From assembly GCA_021848825.1 (NCBI GenBank), contig JAJZTQ010000003.1, forward strand, positions 62,001 to 126,000: a stretch of DNA of 64,000 bases, in the 5' to 3' direction. Positions 53,431-64,000 of this stretch are shown here, in pieces. Made by a program: the position numbers and the translations under genes. The notes under the pieces are model-generated. The model was not told where the DNA came from. It ran no database searches and saw nothing but the letters and a program-made list of their open reading frames with translations. Positions within the stretch are counted from its first letter, which is position 1, and the number at the start of each line of letters is the position of its first letter. The stretch is from Pseudomonadota bacterium (GTDB lineage Bacteria; Pseudomonadota; Gammaproteobacteria; Burkholderiales; JABEVD01).

Positions 53431-54139
53431 CCGCTTCGATAACCAGGAAGCCTTCATCCTGCATGCCTATCCCTTCAGGGAAACGAGCCTGATCGTGGAG
53501 GCATTCAGCAGGAGAGAGGGCAGGGTTGGGCTGGTGGCAAGAGGGGCGAGAAGGCCCGCGTCGAGTTTCAGGGGGCTGTTGCTTTCGTTCCATCCCCTTC
53601 TGCTGAGCTGGTACGGCAAATCAGAGCTCAGGACGCTGCACGGCGCCGAAAGACAGGGCGGACGGCCGGGGCTCCAGGGCATGGCGCTGATCTGCGGCCT
53701 TTATCTCAACGAACTCGTGATGAGGCTCCTGCCCAGGGATGACCCCCACGAAGCGCTTTTCAGCAATTATGCAGAAACCCTTTCCGCCATGACGGAAGGG
53801 GGAAACCTGCAGGGCATACTGAGGCGATTCGAAGTCGATCTCCTGAAGGAGCTCGGCTATGCGCCGATGCTTTCTCATGATGCCGTTTCAGGCGAACCTC
53901 TTGAGCCTGAAAGGGTTTATAATTACGAACTGGAGCGCGGGCCGCTCAAGGAGTCGGCTGATGAAAGCCGTTCGGTCAGGCTCTTCGGCAAGACCCTGCT
54001 CGACATGGCTTGCGGGAATTATTCGGATCCTGTCACCCAGCAGCAGAGCAAGGCCCTGATGCGCATGTTGATCAACCATCATGTCGGCGCGCAGCCCCTT
54101 CACACGCGGCGCCTGCTTCAGGATTTGCAATCTTTATGA
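53417..54139 (+). CDS. recO: DNA repair protein RecO
   Basis: RecF-pathway mediator that anneals single strands and loads RecA. The 240-residue protein has the N-terminal OB fold ([35 protein letters not shown]-type, about 11-47) and the helical C-terminal part ([22 protein letters not shown]). The start ATG at 53417 lies inside the end of era (14-bp overlap); a TTG at 53411 is an alternative. RecO and the RecJ at the left edge act in the same pathway. Confidence 0.94.
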   Translation: MKKADRFDNQEAFILHAYPFRETSLIVEAFSRREGRVGLVARGARRPASSFRGLLLSFHPLLLSWYGKSELRTLHGAERQGGRPGLQGMALICGLYLNELVMRLLPRDDPHEALFSNYAETLSAMTEGGNLQGILRRFEVDLLKELGYAPMLSHDAVSGEPLEPERVYNYELERGPLKESADESRSVRLFGKTLLDMACGNYSDPVTQQQSKALMRMLINHHVGAQPLHTRRLLQDLQSL

Positions 54140-54855
54140 TCAAGCTAGGCTTCAACATAGACCATATCGCCACGGTGAGACAGGCGAGAGGCACGAAATA
54201 CCCGAGCCCCATCCATGCCGCATTGCTGGCCGAAAATTCAGGCGCGGATTCGATCACCCTTCATCTCAGGGAAGACAGGCGGCATATCCAGGATAGGGAT
54301 GTCGAGATATTGCGGGAAATCCTCCAGACCAGGATGAACCTCGAATCGGCAGTTACCGATGAAATGGTTTCCTTCGCCCTGAAAGTCAGGCCCCAGGACA
54401 TCTGCCTCGTCCCCGAGCGGCGGGAGGAATTGACCACGGAAGGCGGGCTGGATGTCGTGCAGCATTTCGAGAGGATAAAAAATGCCTGCTCGAGGCTCGC
54501 GGACGCGGGAATCAGGGTTTCGCTTTTCATCGATGCAATGGATGTGCAGATCGAGGCTGCCTCGAAGGCGGGGGCGCCCGTCATCGAGATCCATACCGGG
54601 CATTATGCGAATTGCTCGGGCGAGGAACGTGAAGCGGAGCTGGAAAGGATAAGACGCGCGGTGGATGGCGCGATCGGGCTCGGTCTGAAGGTCAATGCAG
54701 GTCACGGCCTCGATTACCACAATGTCACTGAAATTGCAGCGATTCCGGAAATAGAAGAGCTCAACATCGGGCATGCCATCGTGGCGCATGCGCTTTTCGT
54801 CGGCCTGGGTGACGCGATAAAGGCGATGAAGAAGCTCATGCTCGAAGCAAGATGA
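54136..54855 (+). CDS. pdxJ: Pyridoxine 5'-phosphate synthase PdxJ
   Basis: Makes the B6 ring from 1-deoxy-D-xylulose 5-phosphate and a threonine-derived amine. The 239-residue TIM barrel has [18 protein letters not shown] at the start, [19 protein letters not shown] at about 38, and [23 protein letters not shown] and [17 protein letters not shown] in the later strands. Full length. The start overlaps recO by four bases. Confidence 0.97.
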   Translation: MIKLGFNIDHIATVRQARGTKYPSPIHAALLAENSGADSITLHLREDRRHIQDRDVEILREILQTRMNLESAVTDEMVSFALKVRPQDICLVPERREELTTEGGLDVVQHFERIKNACSRLADAGIRVSLFIDAMDVQIEAASKAGAPVIEIHTGHYANCSGEEREAELERIRRAVDGAIGLGLKVNAGHGLDYHNVTEIAAIPEIEELNIGHAIVAHALFVGLGDAIKAMKKLMLEAR

Positions 54856-55229
54856 TCTACGGAATAGGCACGGACATCGTCGAGATAGCAAGGCTTTCCG
54901 CTCTTTCGGAGCGTTTCGGGGAGCGCCTTTCCAGAAGGATATTGTCGATCGGTGAATGGCAGGCCTACGGCAACAGTTCCAGCCCTGTCCATTTTCTCGC
55001 CAAGCGCTTCGCCGCAAAGGAAGCATTTTCCAAGGCGCTGGGCACGGGACTCAGGCATCCTGTCACATTCGGCGCGATCTCTGTCGTCAACGACGGCCTG
55101 GGCAAGCCCGGATTCAGTTTCGGCCCTGATCTGGAGGCATTCCTGCTCGATCGGGGCATTTCCAACCACCATCTCAGCCTGAGCGACGAGCGCAATGTCG
55201 CCTGCGCATTCGTGATACTGGAGAAATGA
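54852..55229 (+). CDS. acpS: Holo-[acyl-carrier-protein] synthase AcpS
   Basis: Transfers 4'-phosphopantetheine to acyl carrier protein. The 125-residue protein has [12 protein letters not shown] at about 4-15 and [20 protein letters not shown] at about 50-69, the two metal/CoA motifs. The ATGA overlap with pdxJ shows coupling; the next gene overlaps its stop in the same way. Confidence 0.96.
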   Translation: MIYGIGTDIVEIARLSALSERFGERLSRRILSIGEWQAYGNSSSPVHFLAKRFAAKEAFSKALGTGLRHPVTFGAISVVNDGLGKPGFSFGPDLEAFLLDRGISNHHLSLSDERNVACAFVILEK

Positions 55230-56277
55230 ATATGGCGCTAGGGGCCGTGATGCTTGACATAGAGGGACATGAAATCACGGATGAAGAGCGGGAGAGGCTC
55301 ATCCATCCCAATACGGGAGGCGTGATCCTTTTTTCCCGAAACTTCCATTCCGTCGAGCAGATCATGTCGCTCTGCTCGGAGATTCATTCGCTGAGAAATC
55401 CTCCCCTTCTTGTCGCAGTCGATCACGAAGGAGGCAGGGTGCAGCGATTCAGGGAAGGCTTCACCCGGATCTCGCCCATGCGAGAACTGGGGCGGATATG
55501 GGACACCCATCCCAGTCAGGCCAGGCATCTCGCGAAAATGGCGGGGTTCGTGATCGCCTCGGAGCTCAGGGCGTGCGGCATCGATTTCAGCTTCACCCCG
55601 GTTCTCGACATCGACTATGGCAGGAGCTCGGTGATAGGGGACCGCGCTTTCCACAGCGACACCGAGGCGATCGCAACCCTTGCGCACAGCCTGATGATCG
55701 GCCTGAAGGAAGGCGGCATGGCGAGCGTGGGCAAGCATTTCCCGGGGCATGGTCATGTCGCCGCAGATTCCCATGTGGCGCTTCCGATAGATGACAGGAC
55801 GTTCGACGAGATCATGGAAAACGATGTCGTTCCGTTCAGGCAGGCCATTGATTTCGGACTTGCGGCAGTGATGCCTGCGCATGTGATCTATCCCGAGGTG
55901 GACAGCGCTCCTGCAGGCTTTTCGAAGGTATGGCTGAAAGACATCCTGAGAGGCGAACTTTCTTTCGAGGGCGTGATATTCAGCGACGACCTCAGCATGG
56001 AAGGGGCGAAGGCGGGAGGGGGCATAGTCGAACGGGCTGAAGCTGCGCTTCATGCCGGATGCGACATGGTTCTGGTCTGCAACGATGCGGTTTCCGCAAA
56101 TCGGCTTCTCGAAGGATTGAAATGGGAGATGCCTGCGCTTTCCATGCTGAGGCTCGCGCGGATGCACGGCAGGCCTCATCCCAGGAACTGGGTGCAGCTG
56201 AGGGAGGATCCAGCCTATCTCGATGCGGTTCGCCAGGTCGCAGGAATAGGGATGAAGGACGGGGAACTCGCATTGTA

Positions 56278-56278
<1 letters not shown>
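55226..56278 (+). CDS. nagZ: Beta-N-acetylglucosaminidase NagZ
   Basis: Cytoplasmic GH3 enzyme of peptidoglycan recycling. The 350-residue protein has LVAVDHEGGRVQRFREGFT at about 66, KHFPGHGHVAADSHVALP at about 171 (the GH3 signature with catalytic His) and FSDDLSMEGAK at about 250 with the nucleophile Asp. Full length. It overlaps acpS by four bases and its stop by one base the next start. Confidence 0.95.
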
Positions 56279-57873
<1,595 letters not shown>

Positions 57874-57877
<4 letters not shown>

Positions 57878-58527
57878 ACCGATGTCTGGAAGAATGCAGG
57901 CTTTGCCCGCGATTGTCCGGTTTCCTGGATGAAGTGAAAGACAGGCATCCGGATTATCATTCGAGACCCGTTTCCCCATTCGGCGACGAAAATGCGAAGC
58001 TCCTCATCGTCGGGCTCGCGCCGGGACTCCATGGCGCGAACCGGACGGGAAGGCCTTTCACCGGCGATCATGCAGGTCTGCTGCTCTACGAGACGCTTTA
58101 CCGATTCGGCTACTCGAACCAGCCTGTATCGGAAAAGGGCGACGGCCTCATGCTTGTCGACTGCAGGATCAGCAATGCGGTGAAATGCCTTCCTCCCGGA
58201 AACAAGCCCGAACCTGCCGAGATCAGGCAATGCAATGCCTATCTGTCGCAAGAGCTGTCGAGCATGGCTCAGGGCAGCGCGATCCTCGCTTTGGGGACGA
58301 TCGCCCACAATGCCGTGCTCTCCGCACTCGACCTAAAACCGAAGGATCATCCTTTCGGGCATGGCAAGGTGCACGATCTCGGGAATTTGAGGCTATACGA
58401 CAGCTACCATTGCAGCCGCTATAATACGCAGACGAAGCGCCTGACAGCCGAAATGTTCGAGGCGGTATTCAGGGAAATTCGGGAATATCTGGGGGAAAAG
58501 CCATGCCTTACGTCAACATCAGGATAG
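57874..58527 (+). CDS. Family 5 uracil-DNA glycosylase (UdgB-type)
   Basis: A 217-residue repair enzyme that removes uracil and some other bases from DNA. The family 5 motif GLAPGLHGANRTGRPFTGDHAG is at about 46-67, and DSYHCSRYNTQT near 175-186 is the second motif. Cysteines at 5, 9 and 12 (CLEECRLC) with one more nearer the middle would hold the 4Fe-4S cluster. It is translationally joined to the toxin gene upstream and the tautomerase downstream, so it is in the same transcript as the TA pair. Confidence 0.9.
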
Positions 58528-58691
58528 CCGGAAAGCTCACGCGGGCGCAGAAGAAGAAAATAGCCGAGGAAATCACCGATACGCTCGAGCGTATCGCCTT
58601 GAAGCCCAAATCCTATACCTACATTTCCTTCGACGAGCTTGCCGATGAGAACTGGGCCATCGCCGGAAAGCTTCTCGACGAGGAAGAGTAG
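58503..58691 (+). CDS. 4-oxalocrotonate tautomerase-like protein
   Basis: A 62-residue protein of the tautomerase family. After removal of Met, Pro1 (PYVNIRIAG) is the catalytic base. The remainder KLTRAQKKKIAEEITDTLERI is a typical helix, and the length is that of a one-domain monomer which forms hexamers. Substrate unknown. It overlaps the glycosylase by 25 bp in another frame. GGGGGAAAA precedes the ATG. Confidence 0.85.
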   Translation: MPYVNIRIAGKLTRAQKKKIAEEITDTLERIALKPKSYTYISFDELADENWAIAGKLLDEEE

Positions 58692-58966
58692 GAACCTCCG
58701 GGCGAGTCGCACATGAACCGCGTTGCCGGAAAAATCGAGATGATCGCGCTGAGCGCGACGAAGGTCGTAGCGGGCCTACGATGCCAAGAAGCGCAAAAAG
58801 GCGAGCGCTCGATTTTCACGCAACCCTTCCGGGACGGGGCATTGCGGGTGGCTCTCTTTGTCGCTTGTCTTGCGAAGGGAATAGCCATTCGCTGCGACTC
58901 GCTTCGCGATACTCATCCCGCAAAGCCGACCGTCGCGGTCACGCGGGACTTGCCCGGAGGTTCCTC

Positions 58967-60730
58967 GTGGATCTGAAGGCATTCGCGTCCACGCTTCCGC
59001 TGAAGCCCGGCGTCTACAGGATGCTGGACGCGCAGGGGTGCGCAATCTATGTCGGCAAGGCGAGGGAGCTCAGGAAGCGGGTTTCCTCCTATTTCCAGAA
59101 AGGCGACCAGTCCCCCAGGATCAGGCTGATGGTTTCCCAGATAGCCAGCATCGAAACCACCGTGACCAGGACGGAAGCGGAAGCCCTGATCCTGGAGAAC
59201 AATCTCATCAAGTCGCTCGTCCCCAAGTACAACATCCTTTTCAGGGACGACAAGTCCTATCCCTATATCTGCCTGACCCATCACGATTTTCCAAGGCTTT
59301 CCTATTACCGGGGATCGCTCGAAAGGAAGAGCCGCTATTTCGGCCCCTTCCCCAATGCGGGTTCGGCAAAGGAAGCGATCCATTTATTGCAGAAAATCTT
59401 CCGCCTGAGGACATGCGAGGACAGCGTATACAGCAACCGCTCCAGGCCATGCCTGTTGCACCAGATACAGCGATGCAGCGGACCCTGCGTGAACCTGATA
59501 TCGAAGGAAGCCTACAGGGAAGACGTGAAGGCGGCATCCGATTTCCTGAACGGAAGGCAGAACGAGCTTCTGAAGGATCTCGCCGAAAAGATGGAAAAGG
59601 CGTCCAGCATGCTCGATTTCGAGCAGGCCGCGCTCTACCGCGACCAGATCCAGTCATTGCGCAGGGTTCAGGAAAAGCAGTATGTCTCGAGCGGAAATGC
59701 GGTGGATGCTGATGTCATCGCCTGCGTTTCCCAGGGGGATTCGATATGCGTCAATCTCGCCATGATAAGGGGAGGGCATCATCTCGGGGACAGGAGCTTC
59801 TTTCCGAAGAACGCCGAAGGATGGGATGTATCGGACGTGATGGAAGCCTTCCTTTCGCAGCATTATCTCTCATCCCCGCTTCCTTCCCAGATCATCCTGG
59901 AGGAAAGAATCGATCTGGAGCTTGGAAAGACGCAGATCCTTTCCTCCCCGCAGGGGGAGAAGCGGATATGGCTGGAAATGGCGAAGGAGAATGCGAAGCT
60001 CGCCCTCTCGCGTATGCTGGGCGAGAAGCTCACCGAAGAGGCGAGGCTGGATGCATTGAGGGAAGCGCTCGGGCTGGAAGAAGCGCCTGCCAGGATAGAA
60101 TGCTTCGACATCAGCCATACTTCGGGGGAGGCGACGATCGCGTCCTGCGTCGTGTACGAGAAAGCCGGATTGAAGAACGGCGAATACAGGCGCTACAACA
60201 TAAGGGGAATCCCGGGCGACGATTATGGCGCGATGAGGATGGCGCTCGAGAAGCGCTACAGGAAGGCGGTCGAAGGGGAAGGTCCCCTGCCTGATCTCAT
60301 CCTGATAGACGGGGGGAGAGGGCAGGTTTCGGCTGCATCTGAAGCGCTTGCCAATCTGGGGCTGGACCGGGTGAAGCTCATGGGCATTGCCAAGGGAGAG
60401 GGGAGGAAGCCTGAGAATGACAGGCTGATTTTCCCGGGAGTCGAAAAACCTTTACAATTGGAGAAGGACAATCCCGGATTGCTGCTTGTCCAGAAGATAA
60501 GGGACGAAGCGCATCGATTTGCGATTTCCGGGCATCGCGCGAAGAGGGGAAAAGCCAGGACGGCATCCAGGCTGGAGGAGATAGAAGGCGTGGGCGGAAA
60601 ACGCAGGCAGAATCTCCTGACCCGATTCGGGGGGCTGAAAGGCGTGCTTTCGGCGAGCATGGAGGAGCTTGCGCAGACGGAAGGAATAAGCCGTGCGCTT
60701 GCGGAAAAAATATACAGACACTTACACTGA
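58967..60730 (+). CDS. uvrC: Excinuclease ABC subunit C
   Basis: Makes both incisions in nucleotide excision repair. The 587-residue protein has the N-terminal GIY-YIG domain (KPGVYRMLDAQGCAIYVGKARELRKRVSSYF-type, about 12-45), the cysteine-rich part CLLHQIQRCSGPC, a UvrB-binding UVR helix (EKASSMLDFEQAALYRDQI), an RNase H-like endonuclease domain (IECFDISHTSGE) and C-terminal HhH motifs. A GTG start at 58967 has GGAGG 6 bases upstream. pgsA follows with no gap. The 275 bp upstream hold no gene I can support. Confidence 0.96.
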   Translation: MDLKAFASTLPLKPGVYRMLDAQGCAIYVGKARELRKRVSSYFQKGDQSPRIRLMVSQIASIETTVTRTEAEALILENNLIKSLVPKYNILFRDDKSYPYICLTHHDFPRLSYYRGSLERKSRYFGPFPNAGSAKEAIHLLQKIFRLRTCEDSVYSNRSRPCLLHQIQRCSGPCVNLISKEAYREDVKAASDFLNGRQNELLKDLAEKMEKASSMLDFEQAALYRDQIQSLRRVQEKQYVSSGNAVDADVIACVSQGDSICVNLAMIRGGHHLGDRSFFPKNAEGWDVSDVMEAFLSQHYLSSPLPSQIILEERIDLELGKTQILSSPQGEKRIWLEMAKENAKLALSRMLGEKLTEEARLDALREALGLEEAPARIECFDISHTSGEATIASCVVYEKAGLKNGEYRRYNIRGIPGDDYGAMRMALEKRYRKAVEGEGPLPDLILIDGGRGQVSAASEALANLGLDRVKLMGIAKGEGRKPENDRLIFPGVEKPLQLEKDNPGLLLVQKIRDEAHRFAISGHRAKRGKARTASRLEEIEGVGGKRRQNLLTRFGGLKGVLSASMEELAQTEGISRALAEKIYRHLH

Positions 60731-61297
60731 ATGCCCTATACCATTCCGAATCTGCTGACCTGGCTCAGGATCCTGATGATCCCGCTTTTCGTCGGCATGT
60801 TCTATTTTCCCGATGCATGGGTTGCGCCCGACAACAAGAATCTCTTTTCGGCCCTTCTCTTTCTTTTCGCATCCGTCACCGACTGGCTGGACGGCTATCT
60901 CGCCAGAATGCTCGAGCAGACGTCAAGCTTCGGCGCATTCCTCGATCCTGTCGCCGACAAGCTGATGGTCGCTGCAGCGCTGATCGTGCTGGTGAAGCTC
61001 GGGAGGGTTAACGAACTCGTCGCATTCATCATCATAGGCAGGGAAATAGCGATATCCGCCCTCAGGGAATGGATGGCGAAGATAGGGGAGAGCAGGAGCG
61101 TCGCGGTTTCCTTCATAGGAAAGGTCAAGACCGCGTCCCAGATGCTGGCCATCCTGCTTCTTCTTTTCGACGGCAGCCTCTTCGGGCTCGACTGCCTCTG
61201 GGCGGGAACATGGCTGATCTATCTCGCAGCCGTTCTCACGCTCGTCTCCATGGCCTATTATCTCAGGATGGCGCTTCCGCTGGCAGCGAAACATTGA
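60731..61297 (+). CDS. pgsA: CDP-diacylglycerol--glycerol-3-phosphate 3-phosphatidyltransferase
   Basis: Makes phosphatidylglycerol phosphate. The 188-residue membrane protein has the CDP-alcohol phosphatidyltransferase motif: DG-x2-AR-x8-G-x3-D-x3-D, here within DWLDGYLAR through FLDPVADK at about 55-79. Membrane helices follow. The ATG begins directly after the uvrC stop, the usual uvrC-pgsA pair. Confidence 0.96.
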   Translation: MPYTIPNLLTWLRILMIPLFVGMFYFPDAWVAPDNKNLFSALLFLFASVTDWLDGYLARMLEQTSSFGAFLDPVADKLMVAAALIVLVKLGRVNELVAFIIIGREIAISALREWMAKIGESRSVAVSFIGKVKTASQMLAILLLLFDGSLFGLDCLWAGTWLIYLAAVLTLVSMAYYLRMALPLAAKH

Positions 61298-61365
61298 CCG
61301 GCTGCTTCTGCAGCTCCTCGACTTTTTCCATTGATTGTGATAGAAATTGGTGGGAGGAGAAAATC

Positions 61366-61947
61366 TTGAGCATCTCGGGCCCCGGTCTTTATTCGCAGCA
61401 TGCCATGGACGAAGCGATCGTCTATCAGCCCGCTCAGCAGGCCAAGGCGGCCGTTCCTGCTTCTTCTTCGGATACCCAGGCGAAAGACGCGCTTTCGAAC
61501 GCGAGCTACCAGCCCACCATTTCGGCATATGGTCAGGCGCAGAATGCGATGGCCTATCTCAATTCCACCGTCAGAAGCATGGAGGAATCGGCCAATACAG
61601 GGAATGCTTCGGAAAACCAGTCCCCGGAAATGCAGAATCCGGACATCGCCAAGGCTGTCAGGGTCGTTCAGGGATTCATCGATGCCTACAACGGAACGGG
61701 AAATGGCGCCTCCCTTCAGAATCTGGAGGCGCTGAAAGGAATAGGCATCACGAGCTCCAACGGCACCCTTTCTCTCGATGCGCAGGCGTTCCGAAAGGCG
61801 GTATCCACCAACCCGAAAAACACGGTCATGGTTTTTTCCGCGCTTGCGGATACCGTGCAGCCGGCTCAGCCCCATTCTGAGCCTTCATCGAACCTGCCCC
61901 TGTCGCAGTATGGCATGGTTTCGAGCCTGGGCAATTCCAAGCCTTGA
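61366..61947 (+). CDS. Hypothetical protein with FliD-like C-terminal segment
   Basis: A 193-residue low-complexity protein (Ala, Ser, Gln, Asn rich) without a signal peptide. Residues about 97-165 (VVQGFIDAYNGTG, LKGIGITSSNGTLSLDAQAFRKAVSTNPKNTVMVFSALAD) resemble the end of flagellar cap protein FliD, where the LxxIGI-x-DGTLSLD pattern is common. A complete FliD would be over 400 residues. TTG start at 61366 with GGGAGGAG upstream. No flagellar gene is nearby. Function unknown. Confidence 0.65.
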   Translation: MSISGPGLYSQHAMDEAIVYQPAQQAKAAVPASSSDTQAKDALSNASYQPTISAYGQAQNAMAYLNSTVRSMEESANTGNASENQSPEMQNPDIAKAVRVVQGFIDAYNGTGNGASLQNLEALKGIGITSSNGTLSLDAQAFRKAVSTNPKNTVMVFSALADTVQPAQPHSEPSSNLPLSQYGMVSSLGNSKP

Positions 61948-61985
61948 CAAAAGGTTTCCCGCGCTTATAATAGCGACTCTCTCAA

Positions 61986-62060
61986 GCGGGAATAGCTCAG
62001 TGGTAGAGCACAACCTTGCCAAGGTTGGGGTCGCGAGTTCGAACCTCGTTTCCCGCTCCA
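61986..62060 (+). tRNA. tRNA-Gly (anticodon GCC)
   Basis: 75 nt with encoded CCA. The acceptor stem GCGGGAA pairs with TTCCCGC, the T arm reads GCGAGTTCGAACCTCGT, and the anticodon loop TTGCCAA in an ACCTT/AAGGT stem gives GCC. Confidence 0.97.
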
Positions 62061-62192
62061 TTTTCATACATCATCCCCATTGCCTGTATTTTTCGATCGT
62101 GGCCCAGCCATTGATTGTATCGATGTCAAAATTGCGAGTTGACATCATCCCGGAAGGTCACGTAAAGTTCGGGAAAAATGATAGGGGTAGCG

Positions 62193-64000
62193 ATGGTTCG
62201 GGTATTCCTGGCGGCAGTTTTCTTTCTTTCTTGCAGCTCGGTTTTTGCAGCAGGTCTGTTGCAGGCAGGTCCGATGGGAAACCCATCCCAGTCCGTCATG
62301 GCTTTCACCCAGTCTTCCAGTGATGCCGCTGTCGCGCCGGGCGCCTTTCCCTCCGCATCGGGGATTCCGTCACTTCAATCGGCAAGCAGGCTGGATCTTG
62401 CCAGCCTGTGCACGCCTGATGCCATTGCGCAGAATCCGCTTCTCGCCAGCAAATGCAGTCAGCAATCCAGTCAGGTCAAAAAAGGTCATCAGCTCTTTCC
62501 TCCCCTCAAGGAAACGGAATTCCAGAAGTTCGTGAAGGATACGACAGGGGAGATCCTGCCGCTTTACGGATACAGCATGTTCGATTCCGCGCCAAGCACC
62601 TTCGCTCCAGTGGAAGGCGTTCCAGTCACGGCCGATTATGTCCTCGGGCCTGGCGACGAAGTCGTCGTCAAGATATGGGGGCAGCTCGACGCCGATCTTC
62701 ACCTCCAGGTCGGCAGGGATGGCGCGATATACATCCCGAAAGTGGGAAGCGTGAATGTGGCGGGTATCCGCTTCCAGGATCTCAAGGGATACCTGAAAGA
62801 GGCTGTGGGCAGGTATTTCAGAAACTTCGATCTCGCCGTCAACATGGGGCAGCTGAGATCCATCCAGGTCTATGTCGTGGGGCAGGCGAGAAGGCCGGGA
62901 AGCTATACGGTGAGTTCGCTTTCCACACTCGTCACCGCCCTTTTCGCTTCAGGCGGCCCTTCTTCCTCTGGTTCCATGCGCCATATCCAGCTGAAGCGGG
63001 GAGGAAAGGTCGTCACCGAGCTGGATCTCTACGATTTTCTTCTCAAGGGCGACAAGTCGAAGGACATGCCGCTTCTTCCGGGGGATGTGATCTATATCCC
63101 GCCCGCCGGGCCTGTCGCCGCAGTCGCAGGGAGCGTGAAGAATCCTGCGGTCTACGAGCTGAAGGATGATTCCGATCTCGCCAATCTGATCGAAATGGCA
63201 GGCGGCTTGACCACGACAGCTGCCGCTCAGAAAGTCCAGGTGGACAGGATAGATTCGCACAAGGACAGGATGGTCCAGGATTTCGACCTCGACAAGAAAG
63301 GGCTTGCCAGGCGGATCATGGACGGCGATCTTGTCCGGGTTTTCTCCATTTCACCCAAATTCGAGAATGCAGTGACCTTGAGAGGGAATGTTGCCTATCC
63401 TTTCAGGGCGTCCTGGAAGAAGGGAATGAGGATAACCGACCTGATCCCGGACAGGGACGTGCTCGTCACCAAGGACTACTGGGTGAAAAGGGACAGGATG
63501 CACATAGAAACGAAAGTCACCGGAATCGAGGCCGTCAATCCCTATGGCCAGGGTTCGTCTGATGAGAAGTCGAAAGAGAAGTCGAAAGAGAAGTCGAAAG
63601 AGAAGTCGGCCTCGGCATGGCTGCAGGGCGAAGTGGGGCAATCCCTCGCCGGAATCAACTGGGATTATGCGGTCATAGAGCGATTCGACCGGAAGACGCT
63701 CAGGACCAACCTGATTCCCTTCGATCTGGGACGAGCTGTTCTCGATCACGACCCCTCCCAGAACCTCGAACTGGAACCGGGGGATATCGTCACGGTATTT
63801 TCGGTGGACGAAGTGAAGGTTCCGGTGGAAAAGCAGACCAGGCTCGTCACTGTCGAGGGAGAAGTGAACTACTCGGGCGTCTATCAGGCAAGGCCGGGCG
63901 AGACGCTGAGGCAGCTCGTCCAGAGGATAGGAGGGATTACGCCCGATGCCTATCTTTTCGGCGCGGTATTCACAAGGCAATCGACAAGGAAGCTGCAGCA
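62193..64000 (+). CDS. Polysaccharide export outer-membrane protein with SLBB domains (cut by window edge)
   Basis: About 602 codons are visible. There is a signal peptide (about 1-19; a weak lipobox FLSC). The polysaccharide biosynthesis/export domain begins DYVLGPGDEVVVKIWGQLD at about 150, followed by at least three SLBB domains (VYVVGQARRPGSYTVSSLST; VAGSVKNPAVYELKDD; VTVEGEVNYSGVYQA). It is a large Wza-like protein of exopolysaccharide export, the type often found in exosortase/PEP-CTERM genomes. The start ATG at 62193 has AGGGGT upstream; an ATG at 62178 is also in frame. Confidence 0.9.
   Translation, partial: MVRVFLAAVFFLSCSSVFAAGLLQAGPMGNPSQSVMAFTQSSSDAAVAPGAFPSASGIPSLQSASRLDLASLCTPDAIAQNPLLASKCSQQSSQVKKGHQLFPPLKETEFQKFVKDTTGEILPLYGYSMFDSAPSTFAPVEGVPVTADYVLGPGDEVVVKIWGQLDADLHLQVGRDGAIYIPKVGSVNVAGIRFQDLKGYLKEAVGRYFRNFDLAVNMGQLRSIQVYVVGQARRPGSYTVSSLSTLVTALFASGGPSSSGSMRHIQLKRGGKVVTELDLYDFLLKGDKSKDMPLLPGDVIYIPPAGPVAAVAGSVKNPAVYELKDDSDLANLIEMAGGLTTTAAAQKVQVDRIDSHKDRMVQDFDLDKKGLARRIMDGDLVRVFSISPKFENAVTLRGNVAYPFRASWKKGMRITDLIPDRDVLVTKDYWVKRDRMHIETKVTGIEAVNPYGQGSSDEKSKEKSKEKSKEKSASAWLQGEVGQSLAGINWDYAVIERFDRKTLRTNLIPFDLGRAVLDHDPSQNLELEPGDIVTVFSVDEVKVPVEKQTRLVTVEGEVNYSGVYQARPGETLRQLVQRIGGITPDAYLFGAVFTRQSTRKLQ
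63564..63608 (+). repeat. 12-bp tandem repeat inside the SLBB protein gene
   Basis: GAGAAGTCGAAA is repeated 3.75 times without a change, coding a KSKE linker between two SLBB domains. The 12-bp unit keeps frame, so copy-number change would only alter linker length. Confidence 0.9.

Overview
The window comes from the chromosome of a moderately GC-rich betaproteobacterium with a chemolithotrophic, sulfur-oxidising lifestyle. The evidence is a Sox thiosulfate-oxidation locus, the betaproteobacterial order rpoE-rseABC-mucD-lepA-lepB-(DUF4845)-rnc-era-recO-pdxJ-acpS-nagZ, a two-gene cyanophycin synthetase locus with its partner ABC transporter and DUF1854 gene, a PEP-CTERM protein, and a Wza-like export protein. 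A Nitrosomonadales-type sulfur oxidiser is my inference; no rRNA is present to prove it. Genes are packed tightly, with many ATGA/TGATG stop-start overlaps. I saw no insertion sequence, prophage or CRISPR array.

Layout. 1-6.9 kb: recJ (cut by the left edge), a conserved hypothetical gene, lolCD, an AlkA-type glycosylase, an MFS transporter, a DUF3012 lipoprotein, and a divergent rhodanese/MarR pair sharing twin operators. 6.9-15 kb: a sulfur-oxidation locus on the minus strand (soxYZAB, a secreted DsrE-like protein, a porin, a second secreted DsrE-like protein, a SoxA-like cytochrome). It is divergent from an ECF sigma factor and a membrane anti-sigma factor whose predicted periplasmic part is a DsrE-like domain. 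15-21 kb: trpD2/ybiB, cysG, a pseudouridine synthase, glycerate kinase, and an isolated atpG-atpC pair. 21-22.4 kb: a PEP-CTERM gene behind a sigma-54 promoter, and a tRNA-Ser followed by tandem repeats that echo its 3' end. 22.4-33.6 kb: glycogen metabolism (glgA-pgi-glgB facing glgC, two GH57 enzymes and a ROK kinase). 33.6-35.6 kb: NsrR with a truncated haemoglobin and its likely reductase, a nitric-oxide detoxification set. 35.6-43 kb: cyanophycin locus behind a consensus sigma-54 promoter. 43-48.8 kb: DUF1289, nadB, and the sigma-E envelope-stress operon. 48.9-57.2 kb: translation/RNA-processing operon ending in a cation efflux gene. 57.2-64 kb: a Phd/PIN toxin-antitoxin pair joined to a family 5 uracil-DNA glycosylase, a tautomerase, uvrC, pgsA, a FliD-like fragment, tRNA-Gly, and the start of an exopolysaccharide export gene.

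The most interesting candidate system is the sox-linked regulatory pair. The same 13 defined bases with identical spacing, GGAATAA-N13-TGCGTC, occur once in each direction between soxY and the ECF sigma gene. The cognate anti-sigma factor carries a sulfur-relay-type DsrE domain with one candidate reactive cysteine. I infer that sulfane sulfur in the periplasm is sensed by this DsrE domain, which releases the sigma factor to transcribe both sox and its own gene. The second is an rtT-like array downstream of tRNA-Ser: 19-nt copies of the tRNA 3' end and Shine-Dalgarno-led, arginine-rich mini-ORFs, in the style of the Escherichia coli tyrT/tpr locus. Carbon storage (glycogen) and nitrogen storage (cyanophycin) lie within about 20 kb of each other, and the latter seems placed under nitrogen-type sigma-54 control.
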